A DNA stretch of 64,000 bases from Candidatus Moanabacter tarae. GTDB lineage: Bacteria > Verrucomicrobiota > Verrucomicrobiia > Opitutales > UBA2987. The stretch spans positions 2,569,966 to 2,633,965 of the forward strand of contig CP029803.1 of the NCBI GenBank assembly GCA_003226295.1, read 5' to 3'. The first letter of the stretch is position 1; each line of letters opens with the position of its first letter. The notes beneath the pieces are model-generated. The model made no database searches, was not told where the DNA came from, and saw only the letters and a list, made by a program, of their open reading frames with translations. Of this stretch, positions 8,822 to 18,239 are shown piece by piece. The translations under genes were made by a program, and so were the position numbers.

Positions 8822-9298
8822 ATGTCTAAACGATTCAAAGCCATCGCTGCTATGTCCCTCAATCGGGTTATAGGTAAAGATAACGATATCCCCTGGCGAA
8901 TCCCAGAAGATTGGAAATGGGTTAAACAAAAAACTAGCGGCCATATTATCGTTATGGGACGTAGGACTTTCGAATCTCTTGACAGAAGACCTCTTCCCAA
9001 TCGGGAGAATATTGTCGTCAGCCGCACGCTTTCTGAGACCGAAGGTTTCCAAGTAATCCGTTCTCTCTCAGAGCTCAACGATTTCAAAACGGACAAGGAA
9101 ATCTGGATATTTGGTGGTGCTAAGATTTATCGGAGTGCCCTGCCCAAAATCGACGAACTTTTTCTTACCGTTGTCAACCGCGTCGTGGACGGTGACGTGT
9201 TCTTTCCAGAATTCGAAGAGGAGTTTGACTTTGAAGGTTTTGTAAGCATAGAGACTGGTTTTCGGATAAAGCATTACCGACGGAGAACTCTACCTTAG
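8822..9298 (+). CDS. folA: Dihydrofolate reductase
   Basis: The 158-residue protein reduces dihydrofolate with NADPH, completing the thymidylate cycle begun by the neighbouring thyA. It shows the N-terminal AIAAMSLNRVIGKDNDIPW, the catalytic acid in IPEDWKW, the cofactor motif MGRRTFESL, the VVSRT strand, the IFGGAKIY NADPH loop and the DGDVFFPEF C-terminal segment. The start at ATG 8822 (MSKRFKAIAA) is chosen because it places the first beta strand normally; an in-frame GTG lies four codons upstream at 8810, and neither has a clear ribosome-binding site. It lies 79 bp behind thyA. Confidence 0.95.
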   Translation: MSKRFKAIAAMSLNRVIGKDNDIPWRIPEDWKWVKQKTSGHIIVMGRRTFESLDRRPLPNRENIVVSRTLSETEGFQVIRSLSELNDFKTDKEIWIFGGAKIYRSALPKIDELFLTVVNRVVDGDVFFPEFEEEFDFEGFVSIETGFRIKHYRRRTLP

Positions 9299-9603
9299 CT
9301 GTAACATTTTGACGTCCGATTGAGTTGGAGTCCTCATCATTGGAATCGATGCAGAATATTGCCCTTATGTGGGTAGCGCAGTGAAATATTCAGTGAGCAA
9401 AACAGGAAGCATCAGAAAATATCATTTAACTGCTAATCAACCTTTGAGTCTAGATTGTGACGGTACCCGTCTTTGGGACCTAGGACATCAAGTAGCCACT
9501 CTTCCGTCCGTCAGCTAAAGTACTCTGCACCATCAAGGCTGGATTCAGCCAGTCTCAGATTCGACTAATCGAGGCTTTCCCCATCTGTGTTTACACTGGA
9601 AGG
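9299..9603. other. Spacer between convergent folA and the end of the nqr operon
   Basis: About 305 bp without a convincing gene. A small perfect hairpin GGCTG-GATT-CAGCC lies at 9537-9550. It stands about 54 bp past the nqrM stop on the minus strand and could be a weak terminator, but no T-run follows it. Confidence 0.45.
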
Positions 9604-9822
9604 CTAGCCGACAGATTGGCTCCAATCGCCTTTTGCCTCTGGTATTTCCCCGGACTTTCTTCTTACCTCTGTTTCAGAATCAGTGGATCCGTCCCTGCAT
9701 GCTTCGCAATTGCCCAGGCCCCCACAGCTCCCCTTGATGCATCGATTTCCGAGTATCACCCCGATCGACATCCCGAGTATCACCAATCCAAATACAAAAA
9801 GCGTGATAAGAAAAAGTTTCAT
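9604..9822 (-). CDS. nqrM: Na+-NQR maturation protein NqrM
   Basis: The 72-residue protein has one N-terminal membrane span (residues about 3-24, rich in Leu, Ile, Val and Phe) followed at once by a cysteine cluster, Cys28, Cys33, Cys39 and Cys42, with the hallmark GSCGGL at 31-36, and then a polar tail. This is the NqrM (DUF539) pattern. In Vibrio this small membrane protein is needed to mature Na+-NQR, and is thought to deliver the iron held between NqrD and NqrE. Its place at the end of the nqrABCDEF-apbE run, on the same strand, fits. Start ATG 9822 has AGAAG immediately upstream. Distance to apbE is 203 bp, so a separate promoter is possible. Confidence 0.88.
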   Translation of the reverse strand: MKLFLITLFVFGLVILGMSIGVILGNRCIKGSCGGLGNCEACRDGSTDSETEVRRKSGEIPEAKGDWSQSVG

Positions 9823-10025
9823 CTTCTAGAATGAAATCTAATATCCTTTCCTATCAATTCGTCAATTCTTAGCCTATTTTTATTAAAGAAACAGTGTGCA
9901 GCGGGGCCTATTAGGATATTCGTGATGATACATTGACTGGGGTGAGAGTGGTAGAAGCTAAGATGACCATATAATCTCTTTTGAGTATAATTCCTTGTTA
10001 ACAGGCGACTTAAGAAAGTCGTTCG

Positions 10026-11084
10026 TTACTCTTTCTTAATCAGATTTCGAAATCTGACTGTCATCTTCTCCTCGAATCCCTCCTCTGTTTTAATGACAAA
10101 AAAGGCTGCAAGATCTTTTTGATTCGCCAAAGCATATCCTTCATCTGTTCCTAGAATTAGGAGTGCAGTTGCCCATCCGTCAGCATCCATGCAAGAAGCA
10201 TCTACCACTGTGACAGAGGCCAACCGGTGGGAGATAGGCCGCCCTGTCCTGGGATCGATTTCGTGGGAATAACGTACTTTATCGACCTCAAAATAGTTCC
10301 GATAGTCCCCCGATGTGGCTATCGAGCTATTGTCGAGTTCCACGACTTTCTGAATCTGCTGACTTGCTACCACTGGGCTTTCGATTCCGATACGCCAGAC
10401 GGAATTGCTTCCTCTTCTGGTGCCTTTAGCCCTCATCTCTCCGCCGATGTCTACTAGGAATGCGGTTGTTCCCAAAGAATTAAGCATTTCACTCAACCGA
10501 TCCACAGCGAAGCCCTTTGCAATAGCAGAAAGATCGACGTTGAGGTTCGAAAAACTTTTCTTCAGCGCAGGCGGCGAAAGCCTCACCTTCAGATTATCAG
10601 ATCCAATTGTTGTCATTTTTGCCGCGATTTCTGTGTCGGTCGGTAAATTGTCTCTCCGACCCAACGGGCCAAATCCCCACAAATTGACCAGTGGGCCTAT
10701 CGTGATATCAAATGCTCCACTTGATAGATTGTAAATATCTATGCCTTTTGAAATCACCTTCGCTGTATCCTCGGAAACTGAGAACCAATCGATTGATTCA
10801 CTCGAGTTGAAAAGTGAGAGCTCAGAATTCGAAAGGTAAGTTGACATCTGTTGATTAACTTCATCGAGGATCGCTTCGACTTTCGCTTTGAGTTCCTGTG
10901 CGTTGGAATTCAGGGGAAGAGTCGACACCGATACGCGATAGTAAGTTCCCATTGTCGCCCCGGAGAGGACCATAGGAACCTCATCTCCTCCCATCTGATC
11001 TTGCACTGAGCAACCAGAGAATGCAGCAGATAAACAAAGAATAAACGTGAGACTAATAGACAACTTTCTATTTCGTGTAATCAT
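10026..11084 (-). CDS. apbE: FAD:protein FMN transferase (ApbE), lipoprotein
   Basis: The enzyme uses FAD to attach FMN covalently to threonine in SGAT-type motifs of NqrB and NqrC. Starting at ATG 11084 gives 352 residues with a proper lipoprotein signal (basic MITRNRKL, hydrophobic core, FSGC lipobox with Cys about residue 25); the 20-residue extension up to 11144 would hide the signal, so it is rejected. Family motifs are present: GTYYRVSV, GAFDITIGPLVNLWGFG, DLSAIAKGFAVD, VDIGGEMRAKG, SIATSGDYRNYF and the HEIDPRTGRPI metal-binding segment. It follows nqrF on the same strand and directly serves the complex encoded upstream. Confidence 0.95.
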   Translation of the reverse strand: MITRNRKLSISLTFILCLSAAFSGCSVQDQMGGDEVPMVLSGATMGTYYRVSVSTLPLNSNAQELKAKVEAILDEVNQQMSTYLSNSELSLFNSSESIDWFSVSEDTAKVISKGIDIYNLSSGAFDITIGPLVNLWGFGPLGRRDNLPTDTEIAAKMTTIGSDNLKVRLSPPALKKSFSNLNVDLSAIAKGFAVDRLSEMLNSLGTTAFLVDIGGEMRAKGTRRGSNSVWRIGIESPVVASQQIQKVVELDNSSIATSGDYRNYFEVDKVRYSHEIDPRTGRPISHRLASVTVVDASCMDADGWATALLILGTDEGYALANQKDLAAFFVIKTEEGFEEKMTVRFRNLIKKE

Positions 11085-11404
11085 GCCCTTATCTGTTTTT
11101 CTGCGAAACTGAATGGGATAAATAACTACTAAACAGTCCCACAACAGTAAATAGGATGTATGATCAGAAAATGGTTAATTTCTGCTAGCCCGAATCTGAG
11201 AAATTCCTTCGATTAGATTAACCTCGGAGTTCCACCCGAAGACTGAGAAGCTGAATGCTAGTAGTTAGGATTCTTCGAGCGAGTAATTCATACTTCAAAT
11301 CGAATTAAAGGATTTCCCCGGGATTATCCTATTTACTGGAGGAGTTTGTTAAGGCTACTATGGGCAGCCACCGTTGCGATCAAAAGCCTGTTGCCGAGAA
11401 GCTT
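11085..11404. other. Spacer between nqrF and apbE
   Basis: About 320 bp on the minus-strand operon path without a gene. It contains only an unlikely N-terminal extension of apbE. The length suggests that apbE may have its own promoter, but no clear promoter or terminator was seen. Confidence 0.45.
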
Positions 11405-12637
11405 CTAGCTTCCGAAATCGTCAAATAGTATATTCTCATCTTCGATACCCAAATCATGAAGGAGATTGAGGCAGGCGCTTAACATGGGCGGTGGTCCGCA
11501 TATATAGTATTCACAGTCTTCTGGAGCAGGATGATCTTTCAGATAGTTGTCATAAAGGACCTGGTGAATAAAACCGACGTGGCTCTTCCAGTTATCCTCA
11601 GGGAGCGGTTCTGAGAGGGCAGCGTGCCAGGTGAAATTCTCGTTTTCTTTCGCTAAAGTATTGAAATCATCCTCATAGAACATCTCCCTCAGACTCCTAG
11701 CACCATACCAGAATGTCATTTTCCGGTTGGTGTGAATTCTCCTTAGCTGATCGAAGATGTGCGAACGCATTGGCGCCATTCCGGCACCACCACCGATAAA
11801 GATCATTTCGGCATTTGTATCCTTAGCAAAAAATTCGCCAAAGGGTCCTGAGATGGTGACCTCGTCGCCCTCCTTCAAACTGTAAGTATAAGATGACATT
11901 ATTCCCGGAGGTACGCCTTCAGGTCCGCGAGGTGGAGGAGTTGCTATCCGGATATTCAACATGATGATACCCTTTTCGTCTGGGTAGTTAGCCATCGAAT
12001 AGGCCCGCTGGGGACCTCCTTCCTTAACCACAGACTTATATCGCCAAATATTAAATTTATCCCAATCCGGCCTGTATTCCTCAGCAATGTTGTAGTCTTT
12101 ATAGTTTACTTCATAGGGAGGGCATTCTATTTGGATAAATCCACCTGCCCGAAAGTCTACATTGTCTCCTTCGGGTAACTCGAGAACTAGCTCACGAATA
12201 AAGGTGGCTACGTCTTTGTTAGAGCGTACTTTGCATTTCCATTTTTTGACCTCGAATACTTCAGCAGGAACATCTATTTTCATGTCCTGCTTAACTGCAA
12301 CTTGGCACGAGAGTCGCATTCCCTCCCGTGCTTCCCGTTTGTTAATGTGTGACAGCTCTGTTGACAGGATGTCGCCACCGCCTTCGTGCACATGAACCTT
12401 ACACTGGGCGCAGGTACCTCCACCGCCACAAGCTGAAGAAACAAAGACTCTGTTGTCAGCAAGGACATTAAGGAGCTTTCCTCCCACGGGGGTCGATATT
12501 GCTTTCTCAGGATCGTTGTTGATGAGGATGGTGACGCTACCAGACGCTACTAGACGCGACTTAGCGATGAGAATAACTACTACCAAGGCAACAACCACGG
12601 CGGTAAACATCGTTACTCCTAAGAGAATTTCCTGCAT
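11405..12637 (-). CDS. nqrF: Na+-NQR subunit F (NADH dehydrogenase, 2Fe-2S and FAD)
   Basis: The 410-residue subunit is the entry point of electrons from NADH. It has one N-terminal membrane helix (residues about 5-25), a plant-type 2Fe-2S domain with Cys70, Cys76, Cys79 and Cys111, the same numbering as in Vibrio NqrF, then a ferredoxin-reductase domain with RAYSMAN for [20 protein letters not shown] for nucleotide binding and a C-terminal [13 protein letters not shown] motif. It is the last structural subunit gene, followed by apbE and nqrM. The gap to nqrE is 123 bp. Confidence 0.97.
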   Translation of the reverse strand: MQEILLGVTMFTAVVVALVVVILIAKSRLVASGSVTILINNDPEKAISTPVGGKLLNVLADNRVFVSSACGGGGTCAQCKVHVHEGGGDILSTELSHINKREAREGMRLSCQVAVKQDMKIDVPAEVFEVKKWKCKVRSNKDVATFIRELVLELPEGDNVDFRAGGFIQIECPPYEVNYKDYNIAEEYRPDWDKFNIWRYKSVVKEGGPQRAYSMANYPDEKGIIMLNIRIATPPPRGPEGVPPGIMSSYTYSLKEGDEVTISGPFGEFFAKDTNAEMIFIGGGAGMAPMRSHIFDQLRRIHTNRKMTFWYGARSLREMFYEDDFNTLAKENENFTWHAALSEPLPEDNWKSHVGFIHQVLYDNYLKDHPAPEDCEYYICGPPPMLSACLNLLHDLGIEDENILFDDFGS

Positions 12638-12760
12638 CAGCTTTTGAATTAGTTAATAAACAGGTTTATCTAAATGGACTGGTCCCGCTTGGTCGGATTG
12701 GTCTCCATTCTGTAAGGCTCTCTTCCACTAGTAATTAAAACTCCTAATTCTCTTTCTCCA

Positions 12761-13372
12761 CTAGAGTTGGATCCCCGAAAATGCCATAAAAGCAAGGGAC
12801 ATTAGCCCAACTGTTATGAAAGTGATTCCAAGTCCTCGCAGTCCAAGTGGGATATCGCTATATTTGAGTTTCTCTTGGATTCCCGCCAATGCGCCGATGG
12901 CAATTGCCCATCCGAATCCCGTTCCAAACCCAAAGACCACGCTTTCTCCCAAATTGTATTCTCGTTCGACCATAAAGAGGGAGCCACCAAGAATAGCACA
13001 GTTTACTGTAATCAAAGGCAAAAATATCCCCAATGCATTATAAAGCGCCGGAAAGAACTTATCGAGGGCCATCTCAAGGATCTGTATCATTGCTGCTATT
13101 ACCCCAATGTAACAGATAAATCCGAGGAATGACAGATCGTATCCATAGATTCCTGCCCAGGCCAATGCATCTTCTTTCAGCAGATAAGTATAAATGACGT
13201 TGTTAGTCGGAATTGTAATTGTTTGCACAACAATGACTGCAAGCCCAAGTCCAAGCGCCGTATCCACTTTCTTCGAGACTGCGAGGAAAGTGCACATCCC
13301 AAGGAAAAAGGCCAAGGCCATGTTTTCCACGAAAACCGCGGTAAAGAAAATGCTCAGATAATTTTCTACCAT
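12761..13372 (-). CDS. nqrE: Na+-NQR subunit E
   Basis: The 203-residue membrane subunit has six predicted spans and belongs to the NqrDE/RnfAE family; together with NqrD it forms the intramembrane iron site (cysteine in the CAILGGSLF segment, and another in the first third). The N-terminus [18 protein letters not shown] is typical. Its ATG at 13372 lies inside the end of the 73-codon ORF (TATGGTAG arrangement) with an AGGA just upstream, so its translation is coupled to that ORF and not directly to nqrD as in the usual nqr operon. Confidence 0.96.
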   Translation of the reverse strand: MVENYLSIFFTAVFVENMALAFFLGMCTFLAVSKKVDTALGLGLAVIVVQTITIPTNNVIYTYLLKEDALAWAGIYGYDLSFLGFICYIGVIAAMIQILEMALDKFFPALYNALGIFLPLITVNCAILGGSLFMVEREYNLGESVVFGFGTGFGWAIAIGALAGIQEKLKYSDIPLGLRGLGITFITVGLMSLAFMAFSGIQL

Positions 13373-13587
13373 AGGTCCTGGCTCACATCGGATTCATTTA
13401 CGAAGCGCTGCTGGTTTATGTAGATGGCAATCCTACCGTAGGGGTGCCCACAGGGTGCCGCCTCTTGATGGTTACTAGTAATTCCCTGTTCGATAGCGGT
13501 ATTCAGTAGCAGCCGCGAAGGAGCTATTTTCTCGAGCCTCGACGTAGTTTCCGTCGTGCGGAGACTTGTAGCTATAGTCAGATTCAT
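13366..13587 (-). CDS. Unrecognised 73-residue protein encoded between nqrD and nqrE
   Basis: An open frame of 73 codons fills the space between nqrD and nqrE. Its ATG lies two bases behind the nqrD stop and has a strong GAGGAG ribosome-binding site 8 bases upstream; its TAG overlaps the nqrE start by 7 bases. The predicted protein is soluble, starts [14 protein letters not shown], has Cys46 and His48 in APCGHPYG and a short beta-like [11 protein letters not shown] segment; there is no membrane span or signal. I do not recognise a family. The strong ribosome-binding site and two-sided coupling are direct sequence evidence for translation. The function is unknown; a role in assembly, or merely in coupling nqrE translation, is a guess. 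Confidence 0.6.
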   Translation of the reverse strand: MNLTIATSLRTTETTSRLEKIAPSRLLLNTAIEQGITSNHQEAAPCGHPYGRIAIYINQQRFVNESDVSQDLW

Positions 13588-13589
13588 AA

Positions 13590-14213
13590 TCAATTCTCCT
13601 CGATTTGCTCTGTCTTCCATCCTCTCAAAATCCAGATAAAAAATCCTATAATGAAAAAGGCACTTGGCGGCAAAAGCATCATCCCATTGGACATATACCA
13701 CCCTCCTTCATTCGAGAGAGGGAGAACAACAAACCCATAGAGCCGACCCGATCCGAAAAGTTCTCGGAAGATTCCCACGACTATCAGGATCAATCCATAA
13801 CCTAGACCATTTCCTACCCCATCGAGAAAGCTCGCCCCAATTGATTCTTTCATTGCGAAAGCTTCGGCCCTACCCATCACTATGCAATTCGTGATAATGA
13901 GCCCAACAAAAATGGAGAGCTGCTTGCTGATATCGTAGGCAAAAGCCTTAAGGAATTGATCGACGATTATAACCAGTGAGGCGATAATTGTCATCTGGCA
14001 AATGATTCGGATACTGCTAGGGATGTGTTTCCGGATTAGGCTTACGCTGACGTTAGAACCGGCCAAAACAAACACCACCGCGATAGCCATCACAAAAACA
14101 GTTTCAAGCTTTGACGTGACCGCCAACGCGGAGCAGATCCCAAGCACCTGAAGTGCAATCGGGTTGTTGTTAAAAAGCGGATCCAGTAAGACTTTCTTGG
14201 GCTTATCAGCCAT
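13590..14213 (-). CDS. nqrD: Na+-NQR subunit D
   Basis: The 207-residue membrane subunit pairs with NqrE and shares its six-helix fold. The motif [22 protein letters not shown] is diagnostic, and the cysteine in [11 protein letters not shown] is an iron ligand candidate. The start is set at ATG 14213 (MADKPKK), which matches the normal N-terminus and has AAGGG upstream; the longer frame from 14264 would overlap nqrC by 59 bp. With the chosen start the overlap with the nqrC stop is 8 bp, showing coupling. The gene ends two bases before the start of the unrecognised 73-codon ORF. Confidence 0.96.
   Translation of the reverse strand: MADKPKKVLLDPLFNNNPIALQVLGICSALAVTSKLETVFVMAIAVVFVLAGSNVSVSLIRKHIPSSIRIICQMTIIASLVIIVDQFLKAFAYDISKQLSIFVGLIITNCIVMGRAEAFAMKESIGASFLDGVGNGLGYGLILIVVGIFRELFGSGRLYGFVVLPLSNEGGWYMSNGMMLLPPSAFFIIGFFIWILRGWKTEQIEEN
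13596..13601 (-). promoter_or_regulatory. Ribosome-binding site of the ORF between nqrD and nqrE
   Basis: GAGGAG on the minus strand, formed by two glutamate codons at the very end of nqrD, lies 8 bases before the ATG at 13587. It is one of the best Shine-Dalgarno sequences in the window and supports real translation of the small ORF. Confidence 0.7.
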
Positions 14214-14991
14214 GAGTAACCCTTTCACTGATTCGCATTTTGGCAAGGAAGGGTCCGAACCCATCTTTTCCCAGCCAGAACTTTAGCAAGTCTCTAACCC
14301 CCCGTGCGGTGATTGTAGCGCCGGATAGGCCATCGACTTGGAATTGAGCATTAGGGTTATTCGGATTTACCTTCCCTTTCAAAACGGTAATTCGTGTTTC
14401 CCATGCTTCATCGAAAGCTAGTTTTCCCTGCCATTGCGATTTCCAGAGCGGGTTGTCTACTTCTCCGCCCAAACCTGGGGTCTCGCCATGTTCGTAGAAT
14501 CCAAATCCTCTTATCGTTCTTAGGTCGGCATCGAGGGCAAGGAATCCATACATTGTGGACCAAAGTCCCTTGCCGTGGACGGGTATGATTAGCTGTTGTA
14601 ACTGTCCTTCAGGATCCCGTTCCCAATAAACCAAGGCTAGCTTTGAACGCCTTTTGATCCGTGCTAGATCTGCCTTCCTCTCAATTTGCACACTAGAAGC
14701 TGGTCCTTTCGCCGCCTTTCGCTGATCAAAGTTTTCTGTTATGACTTTATTTGCAAATTCACCTGTTTCTAAATTGACGACTCGGGCTTCAAACCTGCCA
14801 AAAAGCTCTTCAATCGATTTCCCCTCCTCAAGTAGCCCCGCGACTTCTAGAATATTTCTTTTCTTATCCAGAGCCTTGTTGATTTGTTGATTCGTTCTTA
14901 GAATCACCGATGCACTGGATACAATCACCGAACAGGCGATTGAAAGAAGCGCTGCTACCAGGAGCGTTTTTTTGATTGTATCGTTATGCAT
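14206..14991 (-). CDS. nqrC: Na+-NQR subunit C (covalent FMN)
   Basis: The 261-residue periplasmic-facing subunit has one N-terminal membrane helix (residues about 8-30) and an FMN-binding domain. The covalent FMN site is in [13 protein letters not shown], with Thr226 as the attachment residue modified by ApbE. The [11 protein letters not shown] segment near residue 168-178 is also typical of NqrC/RnfG. The start overlaps the nqrB stop by 8 bp and the end overlaps nqrD by 8 bp, so B, C and D are translationally coupled. Length is normal for the family. Confidence 0.96.
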   Translation of the reverse strand: MHNDTIKKTLLVAALLSIACSVIVSSASVILRTNQQINKALDKKRNILEVAGLLEEGKSIEELFGRFEARVVNLETGEFANKVITENFDQRKAAKGPASSVQIERKADLARIKRRSKLALVYWERDPEGQLQQLIIPVHGKGLWSTMYGFLALDADLRTIRGFGFYEHGETPGLGGEVDNPLWKSQWQGKLAFDEAWETRITVLKGKVNPNNPNAQFQVDGLSGATITARGVRDLLKFWLGKDGFGPFLAKMRISERVTHG

Positions 14992-16192
14992 TCCTCAATG
15001 CTCGCCTCTTAATATGTGTCTTGATAACTAGCTGGTCAATAATCGGAGCGAATACGTTGCCAAATAGGATAGCAAGCATCATTCCCTCTGCGAATGCTGG
15101 ATTGATCACGCGAATCAAAATGACTAAAAACCCTATGAGGAATCCGTATATCCACTGCCCTAGTGAACTCATTGCTGCTGAAACCGGATCCGTCGCCATA
15201 AAAACTAGACCAAAGGCAAATCCTCCCAATACAAGATGCCAAATGGGACTCATCTGAAACATCGGATTTGTGTCACTTCCGATTAAGAAGAGTATGGACG
15301 ACGTAAGCAAAGCGCTAATCAAGACCGCTGACATAATGCGCGCAGAACCGACTCCAGTGAGTATGAGCAGTCCCGCTCCAAGCAAACAGGCCAGAGTCGA
15401 AGTTTCGCCCATGGAGCCTTGTATCTGACCGATGAAAGCTTGAGTCCAAGTCATCTGCTGGGTAAGTGGTTCCATTCCTTCCGCCGCCACCAGGCCCAGA
15501 GGGGTGGCTCCACTGAACCCATCTACCGCTGTCCAGACAAAATCCCCACTCATCTGTGCCGGATAAGCGAAGAAGACAAAAGCTCTTGCTGTCAGCGCGG
15601 GATTCAGGAAATTCCTTCCCGTGCCACCAAAGATTTCCTTTCCAACAACCACTCCAAATGTAATTCCCACTGCTACCTGCCAAAGTGGAATAGTAGGGGG
15701 TAATGTTAGTGGAAACAATGCGCCTGTTACAAGAAATCCTTCGTTCACTTCGTGTTTCCGAATTGAAGCAAAAAGGACTTCCCAAGCGACTCCGACAATG
15801 TTGCAAACCAGAAATATTGGAATAAAATAAAGCGCGCCATGGATAAGGTTCGAAATAAAACTTTCCGCGGCATAGCCGAACCCAAGGGACTCTATCACAA
15901 CTGCTCTCCAGCCCTCTGCTGACGCTACCCCCATGCTTGCCATTGCTGAATTCGCCTGGTGCCCGGTGTTGTACATGGCCATGAACATACAGGGCACTAA
16001 TGCAACAATTACGGTCACCATCATCCGCTTTAAATCCATTCCGTCACGCACATGAGATGCCCCCTCTGTCACTTCCCCCGGAGTGTAAAAGAAGGTGTCT
16101 ATCGCCTCATAGATAGGGTAGAGCTTCTCCAGCTTTCCACCCTTATCAAACTGCGGATGTAAATTATCTAGTATGTTACGCAGAAACTTCAT
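14984..16192 (-). CDS. nqrB: Na+-NQR subunit B (Na+ channel, covalent FMN, riboflavin)
   Basis: The 402-residue membrane subunit carries the Na+ pathway and a covalent FMN. Thr230 in [10 protein letters not shown] is the attachment site, corresponding to Thr236 of Vibrio. The N-terminal soluble part ([23 protein letters not shown] split over residues 17-39) and the [14 protein letters not shown] segment at 192-205 are diagnostic. About ten hydrophobic spans follow one another. It lies 79 bp downstream of nqrA and overlaps nqrC. Confidence 0.97.
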   Translation of the reverse strand: MKFLRNILDNLHPQFDKGGKLEKLYPIYEAIDTFFYTPGEVTEGASHVRDGMDLKRMMVTVIVALVPCMFMAMYNTGHQANSAMASMGVASAEGWRAVVIESLGFGYAAESFISNLIHGALYFIPIFLVCNIVGVAWEVLFASIRKHEVNEGFLVTGALFPLTLPPTIPLWQVAVGITFGVVVGKEIFGGTGRNFLNPALTARAFVFFAYPAQMSGDFVWTAVDGFSGATPLGLVAAEGMEPLTQQMTWTQAFIGQIQGSMGETSTLACLLGAGLLILTGVGSARIMSAVLISALLTSSILFLIGSDTNPMFQMSPIWHLVLGGFAFGLVFMATDPVSAAMSSLGQWIYGFLIGFLVILIRVINPAFAEGMMLAILFGNVFAPIIDQLVIKTHIKRRALRNA

Positions 16193-16271
16193 GTTCGGCG
16201 AAACTCGCTTTATCTATTCCCATTCCTCGATTCATTCCCATTTATATTAACCTGCGACTAACATATTCCTT

Positions 16272-17618
16272 TTATCCCTCCAACTCAATCCTTGTCAGAT
16301 TATTCCTCAAAATTGGTCCATACTCTGTTTTCCCAGGACAGACAAACGTACATAAAGACAAATCTTCCTCCTCTAGCTCCAGGCATCCGAGTGCTTGGGC
16401 CATTTCGGTGTCGCCGACAATTAATGCCCTCAAAAGGAATGTAGATTCTATATCCAGAGGCATCACTTTTTCGTACATGCCGATCGGTACCATAGTACGC
16501 TTACTTCCTTCGGTCGAGGTTGTAAAGGGGAAGAGCTTTCCTTTCAACAGTGCCGAAATGAAGGTAGGCTTCACAGAAAACTTGTCCAAACCAGGACTCT
16601 GCCAGCCTAGGAATACCCGCTCTCGGCCTTCTAGGAGTGCTGATACTTGAAGATGATACCGGCCGAGAAATGCAAATGGGCCCTCAGCCTTTCGGCCGGA
16701 TAGAACCGAACCAGATATAATCCGGTTCTGGCCATTTTTGAGTTCGGCTGATGTCAAACTATCAGTGCTGGCTCCTAGCCGTGTCTTTATAATGCGTGGT
16801 CTTTCAACAACCGGACCCGCCAGAGAAATTATCCTCTCTACATTGAGTTTCCCAGTGGTGAACAGTGCGCCGATCGCTAGCACGTCCTGGTAGTTAAGAA
16901 ACCAGTTCGTCTTATTCGCATTCACCGGATCTAGGAAGTGCATATGTGTTCCCGTCAATCCGGCGGGATGAGGGCCATGGAATTCATGGACATTGATATC
17001 ACTGAGATCATTTCCATTGAAAGGAATCCCTGCCCCATGGCAGAGATAGGTATTCCCTTCCGTAAGTTTCGAGACTACCTTGAGCCCGATTGTAAAATCG
17101 CTTTCCCGCCCTCGTATAACCACCGCCGGATCGACCGCGAGGGGATTCGAGTCCATAGCGTTGACAAAGATAGAATTTGGCTGAGTGTTGGGCGCAGGAA
17201 CCTTGCTGTAAGGACGGGTTCGTAGTGCTGTCCAAAGTCCCGAATCAATCAGGTTCTCTTTTACCTGCTCCAATGTCAGATCGGGAATCTGATCATCTGA
17301 ATAGGACGCAAAAGACTCTGCCTCCTCTCCAGTAATATTGATTACCACAGACTGTAGCATTCGCTGCGCTCCCCGGTTAATAGCGACTACCTCGCCATTG
17401 GCTGGGGAGGTATATTTCACCCCAGGTGTTTTCTTATCGGTGAAAATTACCTGCCCCACTGTCACCGAATCTCCCACAGCAACTTCCATAGTCGGCTTCA
17501 AGCCGATAGAGTCTGTCCCGATAAGGGCAACTGAACCAACGTCTTTAGACTCGATTAAGGTTTTATCTGGTTCTCCCGTTATAGGAAGATCTAATCCCTT
17601 TTTGATTTGGTGTAACAT
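16272..17618 (-). CDS. nqrA: Na+-NQR subunit A
   Basis: The 448-residue cytoplasmic subunit is the first gene of the operon and takes part in quinone binding. It begins [17 protein letters not shown], has the barrel-sandwich segment [16 protein letters not shown] near residue 73-88, the [11 protein letters not shown] and [10 protein letters not shown] segments, and the [16 protein letters not shown] segment near the end, all typical. It has no cofactor motif, as expected. The 215 bp between its start and the tRNA-Ser gene must hold the operon promoter; no unambiguous box could be assigned. The operon couples NADH oxidation to Na+ export, fitting a marine or saline habitat. Confidence 0.97.
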   Translation of the reverse strand: MLHQIKKGLDLPITGEPDKTLIESKDVGSVALIGTDSIGLKPTMEVAVGDSVTVGQVIFTDKKTPGVKYTSPANGEVVAINRGAQRMLQSVVINITGEEAESFASYSDDQIPDLTLEQVKENLIDSGLWTALRTRPYSKVPAPNTQPNSIFVNAMDSNPLAVDPAVVIRGRESDFTIGLKVVSKLTEGNTYLCHGAGIPFNGNDLSDINVHEFHGPHPAGLTGTHMHFLDPVNANKTNWFLNYQDVLAIGALFTTGKLNVERIISLAGPVVERPRIIKTRLGASTDSLTSAELKNGQNRIISGSVLSGRKAEGPFAFLGRYHLQVSALLEGRERVFLGWQSPGLDKFSVKPTFISALLKGKLFPFTTSTEGSKRTMVPIGMYEKVMPLDIESTFLLRALIVGDTEMAQALGCLELEEEDLSLCTFVCPGKTEYGPILRNNLTRIELEG

Positions 17619-17833
17619 GGAAACTCTTAGAAGAGGGATTTTAGGCTGATTCTACAAGGAATTCCTCTGATGGCCAATTTTAGCCGTAAGCAATGCTTTT
17701 TTCTGAATAAGCGAATGTTCCCAGTCCAATGTTCGCATAAAGTTGGATCGGTTAGGAATCGGGGCCCATTCGGCTGCGTTTTTTCTCGTGTCACTCGACT
17801 ATCTCAATTGAAATTGACTCTGGACCAAAACCT

Positions 17834-17921
17834 GGAGAGGTGACAGAGCGGCCGATTGTGCACGATTGGAAATCGTGTGGGCCCCAAAAGGGTCCCGCGG
17901 GTTCGAATCCCGCCCTCTCCG
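17834..17921 (+). tRNA. tRNA-Ser (anticodon GGA)
   Basis: A complete class II tRNA can be folded. The acceptor strand GGAGAGG pairs with CCTCTCC, the anticodon stem CACGA/TCGTG (17861-17865 and 17873-17877) encloses the loop TTGGAAA with anticodon GGA at 17868-17870, a long variable arm follows (GGGCCC..GGGTCC), and the T arm is GCGGG-TTCGAAT-CCCGC. The discriminator base is G at 17921; CCA is not encoded. It reads UCC and UCU codons. A run of six T follows directly and could end transcription. Confidence 0.95.
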
Positions 17922-17927
17922 TTTTTT
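17922..17927 (+). terminator. T-run behind tRNA-Ser
   Basis: Six T immediately behind the GC-rich acceptor/T-arm of the tRNA. Termination here is plausible but no separate hairpin is present. Confidence 0.4.
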
Positions 17928-18239
17928 CGACTGCTTTGACCAAGTGACTTTCTTCCCGGTCCCGATGAAGAAAATGGCAACTTGGCTAATGACGCTGTAA
18001 AATCCAGACATTTTCCAATTTGTAGGAGCGGACATTTTGTCAGCACTTTTGGCACAGCTGAGTGCTTAAATGGAATTGAGTAATCATAAATTTGACCAGA
18101 GAGCAGATAACGACCGTAGAATGGATATCCCTAAGTGGACCGATCGCAATCGAGGGTTATTGTGAAAGGGGGATATTATCTAGCAAGAGAAAATTTGTTA
18201 GAGATATAGTGTTTTTATACTAAGGCCGATTTCACAGGG
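17928..18239. other. Spacer between tRNA-Ser and the PhyH-family gene
   Basis: About 310 bp with no gene. Open frames on the minus strand here are antisense shadows of the tRNA. Nothing else recognisable. Confidence 0.5.

Noticed and set aside
14214..14264. Longer NqrD start
   Set aside because: Adds 17 residues overlapping nqrC; the family N-terminus and the AAGGG ribosome-binding site fit ATG 14213.
17799..18055. Two overlapping minus-strand frames near 18 kb
   Set aside because: They are antisense to the tRNA-Ser gene.
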